A stretch of DNA of 64,000 nt from Prevotellaceae bacterium UBA4336 (GCA_002394305.1 DGTM01000009.1:3868-67867), one strand, 5' to 3'. Positions 18,075 to 26,662 are shown, counted from the first letter of the stretch. Numbers and translations: made by a program. Notes: a model not told the origin generated them from the letters alone.

Positions 18075-18260
18075 CCCCTCCCTTCTTGGATGCTTTAGCA
18101 CCAAGGCGCGCTTTTGATGCGCGGAGGTAGGGAGGGGAGAAAATAGTAATAGAAGATGGAAAAGAACAAAGATATTCAGTCAAATAAGGTAACTTCTCCC
18201 CTCCCTACCTCCGCGCATCAAAAGCGCGCCTTGGTGCTAAAGCATCCAAGAAGGGAGGGG
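18075..18260 (+). repeat. Perfect 67-bp inverted repeat enclosing the sufS start codon
   Basis: The left arm 18075-18141 and right arm 18194-18260 are exact reverse complements (67 of 67). The 52-bp loop holds the annotated sufS ATG (18156) and codons 1-12. The right arm is translated as SufS codons 14-35. The mRNA could fold into a very stable hairpin that presents the start codon in the loop. Confidence 0.95.
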
Positions 18261-19592
18261 CAGGGGGAGGGTCCGATGGTTAGTGAGGGTCTGTTCCCCA
18301 TCCTGGGGCGGAAGATATACGGCAAGTACCCGCTGGTCTATCTCGACAATGCCGCCACCACGCAGAAGCCGCGCTGCGTCGTCGAGGCCATGACGGACGA
18401 GTACTACAACGTCAACGCCAACGTGCACCGCGGCGTACACTTCCTCTCGCAGCAAGCCACCGAGCTGCACGAAGCGTCCCGCGAGACCGTGCGCCGATTC
18501 CTTGGTGCACGCAGCACCAGCGAGATTGTCTTCACCCGCGGCACGACGGAGAGCATCAACCTCGTGGCGTCGTGCTTCGGACAAGCCTGCATGAAGGAGG
18601 GCGACGAGGTCATCATCTCCGAGATGGAGCACCACAGCAACATCGTCTCGTGGCAGCTCGTACAGGCGCGGCAGGGCATCCGGCTCCGTGTCTGTCCCAT
18701 CACCGACGACGGCCGGCTCCGTATGGACGCGTACGAGAAGCTCTTCAACAGCCGTACGAAGATTGTCAGCCTGACGCACGTCAGCAACGTCCTGGGCACG
18801 GTCAACCCCGTGCGCGACATCGTCCGCATCGCCCACGAGCACGGCGTGCCCGTCCTCATCGACGGCGCACAGAGCACCCCCCACATGAAGGTCGACGTGC
18901 AGGAGCTCGACTGCGACTTCTTCGCCTTCAGCGGCCACAAGATATACGGCCCGACGGGCATCGGCGTGCTCTATGGCAAGGAGGAGTGGCTGGACCGCCT
19001 GCCGCCCTACATGGGAGGCGGCGAGATGATCAAGACGGTCAGCTTCGAGCACACCACCTTCAACGACCTTCCCTATAAGTTCGAGGCCGGAACGCCCGAC
19101 TACGTGGCCTCCACCGGCCTGGCCCGCGCCCTCGACTATGTTACCTCCATAGGCCTCGAAGCCATCGAAGCCCACGAGCGCGACCTGACGGCCTACGCCA
19201 TGCAGCGCCTCATGGAAGTGGAAGGCATGCACATCTTCGGCCCGAGGGACATTGCGGAGCATGACGCGGTCATTAGTTTCTTGGTAGAGACCAACTCCAG
19301 GACCCCCTCTAACTCCCCCTTAAAGGGGGAGAACTCCAATGCCGCTGCTCAGGAAGCCTCCCCTTTAAGGGGAGGTTTGGAAGGGTCTGGCTCTTTTATC
19401 CATCACCTCGACATGGGCACCCTGCTCGACCGCCTCGGCATCGCCATCCGCACCGGGCATCATTGTGCCGAGCCCTTGATGCATCGCCTCGGCATCGAAG
19501 GCACCTGCCGCGCCAGCTTCGCCCTCTACAACACAAGGGACGACGTCGATGCCCTGGTCGCAGGCATCCGCCGCGTCAAGCAGATGTTTTAG
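18156..19592 (+). CDS. sufS: Cysteine desulfurase SufS with two in-frame repeat insertions
   Basis: 478 residues against about 405 usual. The aminotransferase fold is intact: 'YLDNAATTQKP', PLP-binding Lys262 in 'SGHKIYGPTG' and catalytic Cys437 in 'RTGHHCAEP'. It takes sulfur from L-cysteine for SufBCD. Two foreign stretches explain the extra length. Codons 14-35 are the right arm of the 67-bp inverted repeat. Codons about 379-414 ('NSPLKGE' to 'SPLRGGLEGSG') carry two G/C palindromes in the loop before 'IHHLDMGTLLDR'. The start could be ATG 18156 (in the hairpin loop) or ATG 18276 ('MVSEGLFPILGRKIYGK'), which is nearer the usual N-terminus. Confidence 0.93.
   Translation: MEKNKDIQSNKVTSPLPTSAHQKRALVLKHPRREGQGEGPMVSEGLFPILGRKIYGKYPLVYLDNAATTQKPRCVVEAMTDEYYNVNANVHRGVHFLSQQATELHEASRETVRRFLGARSTSEIVFTRGTTESINLVASCFGQACMKEGDEVIISEMEHHSNIVSWQLVQARQGIRLRVCPITDDGRLRMDAYEKLFNSRTKIVSLTHVSNVLGTVNPVRDIVRIAHEHGVPVLIDGAQSTPHMKVDVQELDCDFFAFSGHKIYGPTGIGVLYGKEEWLDRLPPYMGGGEMIKTVSFEHTTFNDLPYKFEAGTPDYVASTGLARALDYVTSIGLEAIEAHERDLTAYAMQRLMEVEGMHIFGPRDIAEHDAVISFLVETNSRTPSNSPLKGENSNAAAQEASPLRGGLEGSGSFIHHLDMGTLLDRLGIAIRTGHHCAEPLMHRLGIEGTCRASFALYNTRDDVDALVAGIRRVKQMF
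19299..19392 (+). repeat. Double G/C palindrome inserted in frame in sufS
   Basis: Two palindromes, 'CTCCCCCTTAAAGGGGGAG' (about 19313-19331) and 'CCTCCCCTTTAAGGGGAGG', lie within the coding sequence, nested in wider inverted ends (AGACC..GGTCT). Confidence 0.9.
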
Positions 19593-19607
19593 CCATCGGC
19601 CCAAGCG

Positions 19608-19646
19608 CAACGCACCCCGAAGCCATCCGAGCCTCGGGGTGCGTTG
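19608..19646. terminator. Shared terminator hairpin between sufS and the small membrane-protein gene
   Basis: CAACGCACCCCGA pairs exactly with TCGGGGTGCGTTG (13 bp) around a 13-base loop. It stands between two convergent stops. The following T-run is weak, so it may work for both strands or only as an mRNA end. Confidence 0.65.
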
Positions 19647-19659
19647 TCTTAGAGCCCTG

Positions 19660-19770
19660 CTAAAGCAATCCGTTCGCTTCTCTCCACTTCTTTCCCTTTG
19701 GGGTGTAGCAGAAGATAAGGAACACCAAGCACGGCAGACCAACAAAGAGTCCAACTAAATACATTCCCAT
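19660..19770 (-). CDS. Small single-span membrane protein, 36 residues
   Basis: ATG GGA ATG at 19770 on the minus strand opens a 36-codon frame ending TAG at 19660. The peptide begins 'MGMYLVGLFVGLPCLVFL', continues through a hydrophobic 'FCY' segment and ends in a basic tail 'TPKGKKWREANGLL'. A hydrophobic helix followed by a Lys/Arg-rich tail fits a small inner-membrane peptide with a cytoplasmic tail. It is below usual ORF cut-offs. It converges on sufS with a strong hairpin between them. I do not know a function. An alternative start is the second ATG (19764). Confidence 0.6.
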   Translation of the reverse strand: MGMYLVGLFVGLPCLVFLIFCYTPKGKKWREANGLL

Positions 19771-19787
19771 ATTAACTGCCCTTTCTT

Positions 19788-20030
19788 TTATTAGTTAATT
19801 CAACTTTCGGAAGTAAAAGAGGAAGTAAAAAAGGAAGTAAACTCGCTTCGCTCGTGGAAGTTATATGCTACGCACAGGACGATAGCTTTTGCATCCCCAT
19901 TGTATCGTCCAGCACGCAGTGCTTAACTTCCTGCCAGCAACGCTGGCTTTTCCGCCTGCGCCTGAGCGAAGCGAAGAACTTCCCATTTAACTTCATTCTA
20001 TAACTTCCGAAACTTTAATTAGTTAATATG
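19788..20030. repeat. MITE-like palindromic element of about 240 bp
   Basis: The ends are related inverted sequences: 'TTAGTTAATT' plus 'TTTCGGAAGT' on the left, and 'ACTTCCGAAA' plus 'AATTAGTTAA' on the right. Nested inside are 'GGACGATA..TATCGTCC' (about 19880-19913), 'GCGAAGCGAA' against 'TTCGCTTCGC'-type motifs, and repeated 'GGAAGTAAA'. There is no ORF. This looks like a non-coding mobile or structural element. Confidence 0.6.
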
Positions 20031-20097
20031 ATTCCAGACCATAAGAAATCCGACAGAACGGCGAGCGGATGACCGTTCCCCGGTCATCAACACAGCA

Positions 20098-20222
20098 CGC
20101 TCTTCCAAAATAAGCGCCTTGCTCTTCCGGAATAAGCGCCCTGCTCTTCCGGAATAAGCGCCTTGCTCTTCCAAAATAAGCGCCTTGCTCTTCCGGAATA
20201 AGCGCCTTGCTCTTCCGGGAGG
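20098..20222 (+). repeat. 22-bp tandem array 'GGAATAAGCGCCTTGCTCTTCC'
   Basis: Roughly five 22-bp units alternate 'CCGGAATAAGCGCC' and 'CCAAAATAAGCGCC' forms, ending near the stop of the AraC regulator gene. Related units occur at 40340-40397, 49563-49663 and 51950-52035. There are no unique spacers, so it is not CRISPR. No gene is visible in 19592-20232 other than the 36-residue frame. Confidence 0.85.
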
Positions 20223-20231
20223 CGGGGCATG

Positions 20232-21332
20232 TCACTTCGTTTGGCGCCTCGTTTCGCGGTTCGTCTCGAGCCATGCGGCGGGCGTCATGCCGGTGAACTT
20301 GCGGAAGTTACGGTAGAAGGACTGTTCGCTCGAGAAGCCTGCGTCGGTAGCTATCGTCGAGAGTTTGCCGGAGGAGCCGTGCCTGTCGTGCTGCATGATG
20401 AGCATCTTGGCGTGTTCCACCCGCAGACGGTTCACGTAGTCGGAGAACGAACAGCCAAGCTGCTGGTTGATGTAGTTCGAGACGTATGTGCGGCAGGACC
20501 CCACCTCGCGAGCCACGTCGGAGATGGTGATGTTCGGGTGCAGGTAGTAGGCCTCCTTCACCATGAGATGCTCTATGCGGGGGCCCAGGGTGTTGCCTTG
20601 TTCGTCGGGGTTAGAGGAGGAGGTCATGGCGTCGGTTTCCGGTGTGTTGTCTGAGATGTACTGTTCGGCGTGGAACGTACGGGTGTAGCCGATGTACCCC
20701 AGTGCGAAGAGCAGCAGGGCGATGGGGTCGAGGGCTGCCAGGATGAGCCAGTCGCTGTGGAGGACCTGCTCGCGCCCCAGTATGTTGAGCACAACCGTTT
20801 CGGCCGACGTCAGCAGGATAGCCACGAGCAGCCAGCGCACGGTCCGCACGTCCTTGCCCTCCGTCTCGGCGTAGAATTCCTGCAGCTCGCGGTCGAAGGC
20901 TGTCAGCCGGCGGTAGCCGAAGCTGGCCACGCAGAGCACCTGTAAGCCGTTGAGCACGGCACGCACCGTGTCTGTCTCCTTGCCCGGGGCAATCAGGATA
21001 GCCGTTGCGACCAGCAGCCCTGGGGCCAGAATGAGCCAGGCGGAGCGGCGCCGGAGCGGACGGGCTGTGAGGCGGCAGATGTAGAGGAAGTAGACGGGGT
21101 AGACCGACAGCGAGCATGCCGCCCAGAGCGCCTCAAGCGGACGGGGCAGACCCTCTGCGGCGTACACATTATATAACAGTGCATGGCAGGAGTACAGCAC
21201 GGTGCAGATGCCGAAGAAAACGGTCAGCATCCGCTGCGCGGCATCGTTGCGCCCGTACCTGAGACTCAGGCGGACGAACCAAAACGTGCACGCCAGAAGC
21301 GGCAGCACGCTGAAGAGTAAGCCTGTTTGCAT
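20232..21332 (-). CDS. Membrane-anchored AraC-family transcription regulator
   Basis: About 366 residues from the ATG at 21332. An upstream ATG at 21500 is rejected because the -7 box at 21379-21386 lies between the two. The N-terminal half has six or more hydrophobic segments ('LLFSVLPLLACTFWFVRL', 'LLVATAILIAPG', 'WLLVAILLTSAETVVL', 'IALLLFALGYIGY'). The C-terminus has the AraC double helix-turn-helix: 'ITISDVAREVGSCRTYVSNY' and 'LSTIATDAGFSSEQSFYRNF', ending 'FTGMTPAAW'. A membrane sensor fused to AraC DNA-binding is known in Bacteroidetes. It is divergent from the leucine-rich-repeat surface gene and probably controls it. Confidence 0.87.
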   Translation of the reverse strand: MQTGLLFSVLPLLACTFWFVRLSLRYGRNDAAQRMLTVFFGICTVLYSCHALLYNVYAAEGLPRPLEALWAACSLSVYPVYFLYICRLTARPLRRRSAWLILAPGLLVATAILIAPGKETDTVRAVLNGLQVLCVASFGYRRLTAFDRELQEFYAETEGKDVRTVRWLLVAILLTSAETVVLNILGREQVLHSDWLILAALDPIALLLFALGYIGYTRTFHAEQYISDNTPETDAMTSSSNPDEQGNTLGPRIEHLMVKEAYYLHPNITISDVAREVGSCRTYVSNYINQQLGCSFSDYVNRLRVEHAKMLIMQHDRHGSSGKLSTIATDAGFSSEQSFYRNFRKFTGMTPAAWLETNRETRRQTK

Positions 21333-21378
21333 CTTTCTTGTTTTGTCCGACGCGTGCCGGATTTGTCGTTTCCGAGTG

Positions 21379-21386
21379 CAAAGGTA
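21379..21386 (-). promoter_or_regulatory. -7 box for the AraC regulator gene
   Basis: TACCTTTG on the minus strand lies 46 bp before the ATG at 21332. It supports that start over the longer frame. Confidence 0.65.
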
Positions 21387-21447
21387 CACATTTTTTGCGA
21401 CAATGTGCCTATTTTCTCCACAAAGAGATGGACGGAGAATCAGGTAG

Positions 21448-21480
21448 TTGTATGATATGGTAGTCTTTTTGTACGATATG
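21448..21480 (+). promoter_or_regulatory. Candidate AraC operator: direct repeats TTGTAYGATATG 21 bp apart
   Basis: TTGTATGATATG (21448-21459) and TTGTACGATATG (21469-21480) differ at one base and start 21 bp apart, two helical turns, as in AraC half-site pairs. They lie between the divergent promoters, about 48 bp upstream of the -7 box of the surface-protein gene, a typical activator position. Confidence 0.55.
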
Positions 21481-21527
21481 ACAGCGAGAAATGGACGCAT
21501 TTACACATCATTTATTGTCGAAAAGCC

Positions 21528-21535
21528 TAACTTTG
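21528..21535 (+). promoter_or_regulatory. -7 box for the leucine-rich-repeat surface protein
   Basis: TAACTTTG lies 50 bp before the ATG at 21586, downstream of the candidate operator. Confidence 0.6.
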
Positions 21536-21585
21536 CGGTGTAAATATAAAAATGTGAACATATTATTAACTAAACAGCAGATACT

Positions 21586-24500
21586 ATGAAAAAGAAGTTT
21601 ACATTATTCATCATGATGCTTGCAGCCCTGTTGAGCAGCAGCAGCGCATGGGCGCAGACCTTCATTCAAGGCGATATGAAGTACACTGTGCTCGATGCAG
21701 ATGCCAAGACTGTGTCTGTGGCAAAGGCAAACAACGACATCACGGGCGACATCGTGATTCCCTCGACTGTCGCCAACGAGAACGTGACCTATACCGTGAC
21801 TGCCGTCTCTGACTACGGTTTCGAGAGTCTGACCATCACTGCTGTCACCATCCCCGGCACGGTGACGAACCTCGGCGAGAGGGCTTTTGGCGACTGCCAT
21901 AAGCTGGCAAAGATTACCTTCGAAGAGAGCACGCAGCCGCTTACACTTGTTTACGGCTACTACGGTTCGTTCCAGTACTGCGATGCTGACAAGCAAGTCA
22001 TCGTCAAACGTAACCTGACTCCTTCTGAGGGTTGTCCTTTTTATGATAATGTCACCAGCGCAGTAATCGGCGGAAAGGCAACGACTGTCGCCAACTCTTT
22101 ATTCTATGGTCAGAGGAAGATGACCAGCATCAGCATCGGCAACAGCGTGACCAGCATCGGTAACGGTGCCTTCGCTGGTTGCGGCGACGGGAACGGCGAG
22201 GTTGAAATGACGCTCACCTTAAGTGAAAACATTACCACCATCGGCGAAAAAGCCTTCTTCAACTGCCCGGCATTGAAGTCTCTCGCCCTCCCCTCTACAT
22301 TGAAGCTTATCGGAGGCGAGGCATTCTCTTACGCAAACATCGCCAGCCTTGTCATTCCCGAATTGGTTGACAGCATCGGAGAACATGCCTTCGAGAATTG
22401 CAAAAAGCTGACCAGCATCCGCATCGAGGACAGCGACAAACCGCTGAGGATGAGGGAAGGATACAACCGCCCATTCCACTACTGCGACGCTCCCAAGACC
22501 GTCTATCTCGGTCGTAACCTGATACTTACCGAGGATGGAACTCCCTTTGAAACTGCTGTCACCAGTGTAGAGATTGGCGACAAAGTGACTACCATCAATC
22601 CGAGTATGTTCTGGGGTAACAGCAAACTGACAAGCGTCACCATCGGCAATGGCGTGAAGACGATTGGTTCCGCAGCCTTCCGAGGCGCTGGCAACGACGA
22701 ATACACTGTAGGAGAGTTGAGTGTGACGATGGGCGAGAACGTAGAGACCATCTGCTCTGAAGCCTTCAACAGTTGCCCAAAGTTGCTAAGCATCAGCCTG
22801 CCCTCCACCTTGAAGTTAATCGAGGGCTATGCTTTCTCGGGTACGGGTCTCGGGAGCATCACCATCCCCGCTTCGGTGGATAGCCTCGGCAATCGCGCCT
22901 TTGGCTCTTGCGGCAATCTGATAAGCATCATCATCGAGGATAGTGACAAGCCCTTAAAGCTGATTAATGGCTATGAAGGTACATTCAATTATAGCCAGGC
23001 AGATAAGTCTGTCTATGTTGGTCGAGACTTGACGTTCCAGGCAACAGGTAGCCTCATCAGTGTAGGCTCTGTCAATATAACGAGCGTGGAGTTTGGCGAT
23101 AAGGTGACTAACATCAATCCTCAGTTGTTCTATGATGCTAACAAGTTGAACAGCCTCACCATTGGCAAAGGTGTGAAGACGATTGGTTCCGAAGCCTTCC
23201 GAGGCGCTGGCGACGACGAAGACACTGTAGGAGAGTTGAGTGTGACGATGGGCGAGAACGTAGAGACCATCGGCGCTCTTGCCTTCGAGGTTTGCCCTAA
23301 GTTGTACAGCATCAACCTGCCTGCCACTTTGAAGACCATCGAGGGCTATGCTTTCTCAGGCTCCGGTCTGCAGAGCATCAGCATCCCCGCTTCGGTGGAC
23401 AGTATCGGCAAGCGTGCCTTTGGCTCTTGCGGCAATCTGGCAAGCATCAGCATCGAGGACAGCGCAGAACCCCTGAAGCTGTGGAGAGGCTATGACGGTA
23501 CGTTCAACTACAGCAATGCAGACAAGAGCATGTACATCGGACGCGACCTGAAGCTCGACTCAGACGACAGACTCTTCTCCAATGGCAACGGAAGCGTAAC
23601 CACGCTGGAATTCGGAGACTTGGTAACAACCATCAATCCCTACCTGTTCAAGGAATCAGACAAACTGCACAGCCTCACCATCGGCAAAGGTGTGAAGACG
23701 ATTGGTACCCAAGCCTTCTATAGCAGTGGCGATGATGCAGACACAGTAGGAGAGTTGAGTGTGACGATGGGCGAGAACGTAGAGACCATCGGCTCTAATG
23801 CCTTCGACGTTTGCCCGAAGTTGTACAGCATCAACCTGCCTGCCACTTTGAAGACCATCGAGGGCTATGCCTTCTCGAGTACGGGTCTTCTGGGCATCGT
23901 TATCCCCGCCTCGGTGGATAGCATCGGCAGGCGTGCCTTTAGCTCTTGCGAAAGTCTGTCAAGCATCCGCATCGAGGACAGCACAGAACCCCTGAAGCTG
24001 TGGAGAGGCTATGACGGTACGTTCAACTTCAGCAATGCAGACAAGAGCATGTACATCGGGCGCGACCTGAAGCTCGACGCAGACGACAGACTCTTCAACA
24101 ATGGCACCGGAAGCGTAACCACGCTGGAATTCGGCGACTTGGTGACAACCATCAACCCCTACCTGTTCAAGGAATCAGACAAACTGAACAGCCTCGTCAT
24201 CGGCAACGGTGTGAAGACGATTGGTACCCAGGCCTTCTATGGCAGCGGCGACGATGCAGCCACCGTAGGAGAGTTAAGTGTGACGATGGGCGAGAACGTT
24301 GAGACGATTGGCGTTTCTGCTTTCGACTATTGCGTAAAGATGACCAGCATCAGCCTGCCTGCCACCCTGAAGACCATTGGCGAATGGGCATTCAGCATGT
24401 GCAGCAGCTTGGGCTCTATCAGCATCCCTGGCTCTGTGACCAGCATCGGCAAGGGAGCCTTCGGTAATACCCCCTTGACGGACATCACCTTCGAGGATGG

Positions 24501-26604
24501 CGACGAGCCTTGCAGCATCGTGCTTGGCTACGACGCTACTTTCCGTAACCCACAGGCAGACTACACTCTCTACCTGGGCCGCAACCTCGTGTATGAGGGC
24601 AACAGTTGTCCCTTCCCCAATGCTACCGCTGTGACCATCGGGTCGAAAGTGACTTCGCTTGCCCCGAATATGCTAAACAACCAAAAGCTGCTGTCAGTGC
24701 AAGTGCCTTGGCCGACACCTATCGCCATCCAAGAGAATGTCTTCAGCGGCAGTACCTACAGCAACGCAACCCTGTGGCTGCCGGGCGGCACGAAGCAGGC
24801 TTATGCAGAGGCCGAGGGCTGGAAGAACTTCGTGAACGTTGAGTTTGCATCCTACGTCGTTTCCCTCGAGGCCACGAAGGGCGGCTCGCTCACCACGGGC
24901 GACATCACCGTTGCCGGCGAACAGAAGGCTCAGACACTCATCGACCGCGGAAACGACGTCACCTTCACCGTGAAGCCCGAGCAGAACTACGACTTCACCA
25001 GTCTGACCGTCAACGGCGAGGCTGTGGAGATGGAGGAGAATGCCTACACCTATTATGCCTTGTATCAAGACATCGACGTGAAGGCCATCTTCACCGAGAA
25101 GCCTAAGTTCGACATCCAGGCCACCGTCGCGGGCGGTACCATCTCGCTCAACGGCGGCGACTTCCTCGCTGAGCAAACCATCAAGGTCTACCGCGACACG
25201 GACGTCACCCTCAGCGTAGCACCGGCTGAAGGCTATCAGCAGAAGCCCGCTAAGGTAACCGTCAACGGCGTCGACGTGACGGCTCAGCTGCAGGCGGGCA
25301 CCCTGAAGATAGAGAACATCCAGGAGGCTAAGACCATCGTCGTGACCTTCGCCAAGCTGCAGTTCGCGATTACCACCGAGCAGACGCAGAACGGCAGCAT
25401 CGAACTGAGCAAGCAGACCGTGGAGTGGGGCGACAGCTTCACCGCCACCTTCAAGCCCGCTACAGGCTACGAGCTGGCCACAGCCACCGTCAACGGCAAG
25501 GATGTGACAGCCGAAGTGAAGGATGGTGTGCTCACCGTGGCCGACGTCAAGGAGGCTAAGACCGTGGGCGCTACGTTCAAGAAGCTGACGTTCCAGATTG
25601 CCGCCGAGCAGACCCAGAACGGCAGCATCGAGCTGAGTGCATCCACCGTGGAATGGGGCGACAGCTTTACCGCCACGTTCAAGCCCGCCACAGGCTATGA
25701 GCTGCTGACGGCCACCGTCAATGGTGAGGACGTAACAGCCGATGTGGAGAACAATGTGCTCACCGTGAGCGATGTGCGCGTGAACGTGACCGTAGGCGCC
25801 ACCTTCCAGAAGCAGACCTATGCCGTCACTATCAGCGGCGGTGGCGTGACCGTCAGCAACCTGAACCCGCAGTACGGCGACAACGTGACCGTCACCATCG
25901 AGGATGACCCCGACCGCACGCTCGTCAGCCTGCTCGTCAACGGTCAGGACGTAACAGCTCAGGTGAAGGACGGACAGTACATTATTAAGAATGTAACGGG
26001 CAACGTCACCGTGGAGGCCACCTTCAAGTCGACCAAGGAGTTCATCACCATGACGGGTGAGTACGCTACCTTCAGCTGTCCGCAGGACCTCAACTTCGCC
26101 GGCAGCAACCTGCGTGCCTACATCGCATCGGGCTTCAACAAGGCTACAGGCCAGGCCCTGCTGACCCGCGTCTACGACGTACCGGCAGGCACCGGCATCT
26201 TCCTCGTCGGCGAACCCGGCACGACGTACAAGGTTCCGTACAGCACGACGGCGTCCTACTACGTGAACCTCTTCAAGGCCAACCTCGCGAAGAGCACCAT
26301 CCAGGCCACCGAAGGCGACAAGGTTAACTTTACGTACGACGTGCAGGACGGCGAGCCGGGCTTCTATCCCATCGACGGCACGGCTACCCTCCTCGCACAG
26401 ACCGCCTACATGCAGCTGCCCGCAGGCTTCGTGGCTGCTGGTGTGAAGGTGAGCCTCGCCTTCGAGGAAGACATCATCGACGGCATTGAAGAGTTCCGCA
26501 TCAGCGAGAGCGACGCCACCATCTACGACCTGGCAGGCCGCAAGCTCGGCAAGAAGCAGCGCGGCATCAACATCGTGAATGGAAAGAAGGTCCTGGTGAA
26601 GTGA
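21586..26604 (+). CDS. BspA-like leucine-rich-repeat surface protein with beta-rich repeats and sorting tail
   Basis: 1672 residues with a signal peptide (1-23, ending SAWA). About 40-1085 is a string of treponemal/BspA-type leucine-rich repeats ('VTIGNGVKTIGSAAF', 'LPATLKTIEGYAF', 'IPASVDSIGKRAF'). About 1090-1485 holds five InlB B-repeat-like beta domains ('ATFKPATGYELATATVNGKD'). The tail 'IYDLAGRKLGKKQRGINIVN' plus GKKVLVK is shared with two other proteins in the window and looks like a type IX secretion-type sorting end. Family members bind host or bacterial surfaces. Four DNA copies of a 519-bp unit lie in the middle. Probably controlled by the divergent AraC protein. A palindromic terminator follows. 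Confidence 0.88.
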   Translation: MKKKFTLFIMMLAALLSSSSAWAQTFIQGDMKYTVLDADAKTVSVAKANNDITGDIVIPSTVANENVTYTVTAVSDYGFESLTITAVTIPGTVTNLGERAFGDCHKLAKITFEESTQPLTLVYGYYGSFQYCDADKQVIVKRNLTPSEGCPFYDNVTSAVIGGKATTVANSLFYGQRKMTSISIGNSVTSIGNGAFAGCGDGNGEVEMTLTLSENITTIGEKAFFNCPALKSLALPSTLKLIGGEAFSYANIASLVIPELVDSIGEHAFENCKKLTSIRIEDSDKPLRMREGYNRPFHYCDAPKTVYLGRNLILTEDGTPFETAVTSVEIGDKVTTINPSMFWGNSKLTSVTIGNGVKTIGSAAFRGAGNDEYTVGELSVTMGENVETICSEAFNSCPKLLSISLPSTLKLIEGYAFSGTGLGSITIPASVDSLGNRAFGSCGNLISIIIEDSDKPLKLINGYEGTFNYSQADKSVYVGRDLTFQATGSLISVGSVNITSVEFGDKVTNINPQLFYDANKLNSLTIGKGVKTIGSEAFRGAGDDEDTVGELSVTMGENVETIGALAFEVCPKLYSINLPATLKTIEGYAFSGSGLQSISIPASVDSIGKRAFGSCGNLASISIEDSAEPLKLWRGYDGTFNYSNADKSMYIGRDLKLDSDDRLFSNGNGSVTTLEFGDLVTTINPYLFKESDKLHSLTIGKGVKTIGTQAFYSSGDDADTVGELSVTMGENVETIGSNAFDVCPKLYSINLPATLKTIEGYAFSSTGLLGIVIPASVDSIGRRAFSSCESLSSIRIEDSTEPLKLWRGYDGTFNFSNADKSMYIGRDLKLDADDRLFNNGTGSVTTLEFGDLVTTINPYLFKESDKLNSLVIGNGVKTIGTQAFYGSGDDAATVGELSVTMGENVETIGVSAFDYCVKMTSISLPATLKTIGEWAFSMCSSLGSISIPGSVTSIGKGAFGNTPLTDITFEDGDEPCSIVLGYDATFRNPQADYTLYLGRNLVYEGNSCPFPNATAVTIGSKVTSLAPNMLNNQKLLSVQVPWPTPIAIQENVFSGSTYSNATLWLPGGTKQAYAEAEGWKNFVNVEFASYVVSLEATKGGSLTTGDITVAGEQKAQTLIDRGNDVTFTVKPEQNYDFTSLTVNGEAVEMEENAYTYYALYQDIDVKAIFTEKPKFDIQATVAGGTISLNGGDFLAEQTIKVYRDTDVTLSVAPAEGYQQKPAKVTVNGVDVTAQLQAGTLKIENIQEAKTIVVTFAKLQFAITTEQTQNGSIELSKQTVEWGDSFTATFKPATGYELATATVNGKDVTAEVKDGVLTVADVKEAKTVGATFKKLTFQIAAEQTQNGSIELSASTVEWGDSFTATFKPATGYELLTATVNGEDVTADVENNVLTVSDVRVNVTVGATFQKQTYAVTISGGGVTVSNLNPQYGDNVTVTIEDDPDRTLVSLLVNGQDVTAQVKDGQYIIKNVTGNVTVEATFKSTKEFITMTGEYATFSCPQDLNFAGSNLRAYIASGFNKATGQALLTRVYDVPAGTGIFLVGEPGTTYKVPYSTTASYYVNLFKANLAKSTIQATEGDKVNFTYDVQDGEPGFYPIDGTATLLAQTAYMQLPAGFVAAGVKVSLAFEEDIIDGIEEFRISESDATIYDLAGRKLGKKQRGINIVNGKKVLVK
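22550..24470 (+). repeat. 519-bp intragenic tandem repeat, about four copies
   Basis: The marker 'GTAGGAGAGTTGAGTGTGAC' or a near-identical form starts at about 22708, 23227, 23746 and 24265, an exact 519-bp (173-codon) period. Copies 3 and 4 are nearly identical over long stretches. Copy number could change by recombination without a frameshift. Confidence 0.9.
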
Positions 26605-26662
26605 GGCCCCCCTCTGAAGCCCCCTCTCAAGACCCCCTCTGACTTCCCCTTTAGGGGGAGGA
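26604..26662 (+). repeat. 'CCCCCTCTGAAG' units and a G/C palindrome after the surface-protein gene
   Basis: Three units of about 12-15 bp run straight on from the stop codon and end in 'CTTCCCCTTTAGGGGGAG', the palindrome family seen in coding genes elsewhere. Confidence 0.8.

Noticed and set aside
20098..20222. Possible CRISPR array (22-bp units)
   Set aside because: Units abut with no spacers and recur as scattered copies near gene ends.
21333..21500. 56-residue N-terminal extension of the AraC regulator
   Set aside because: It includes the predicted -7 box and the operator-like repeats, and has no membrane-protein character.
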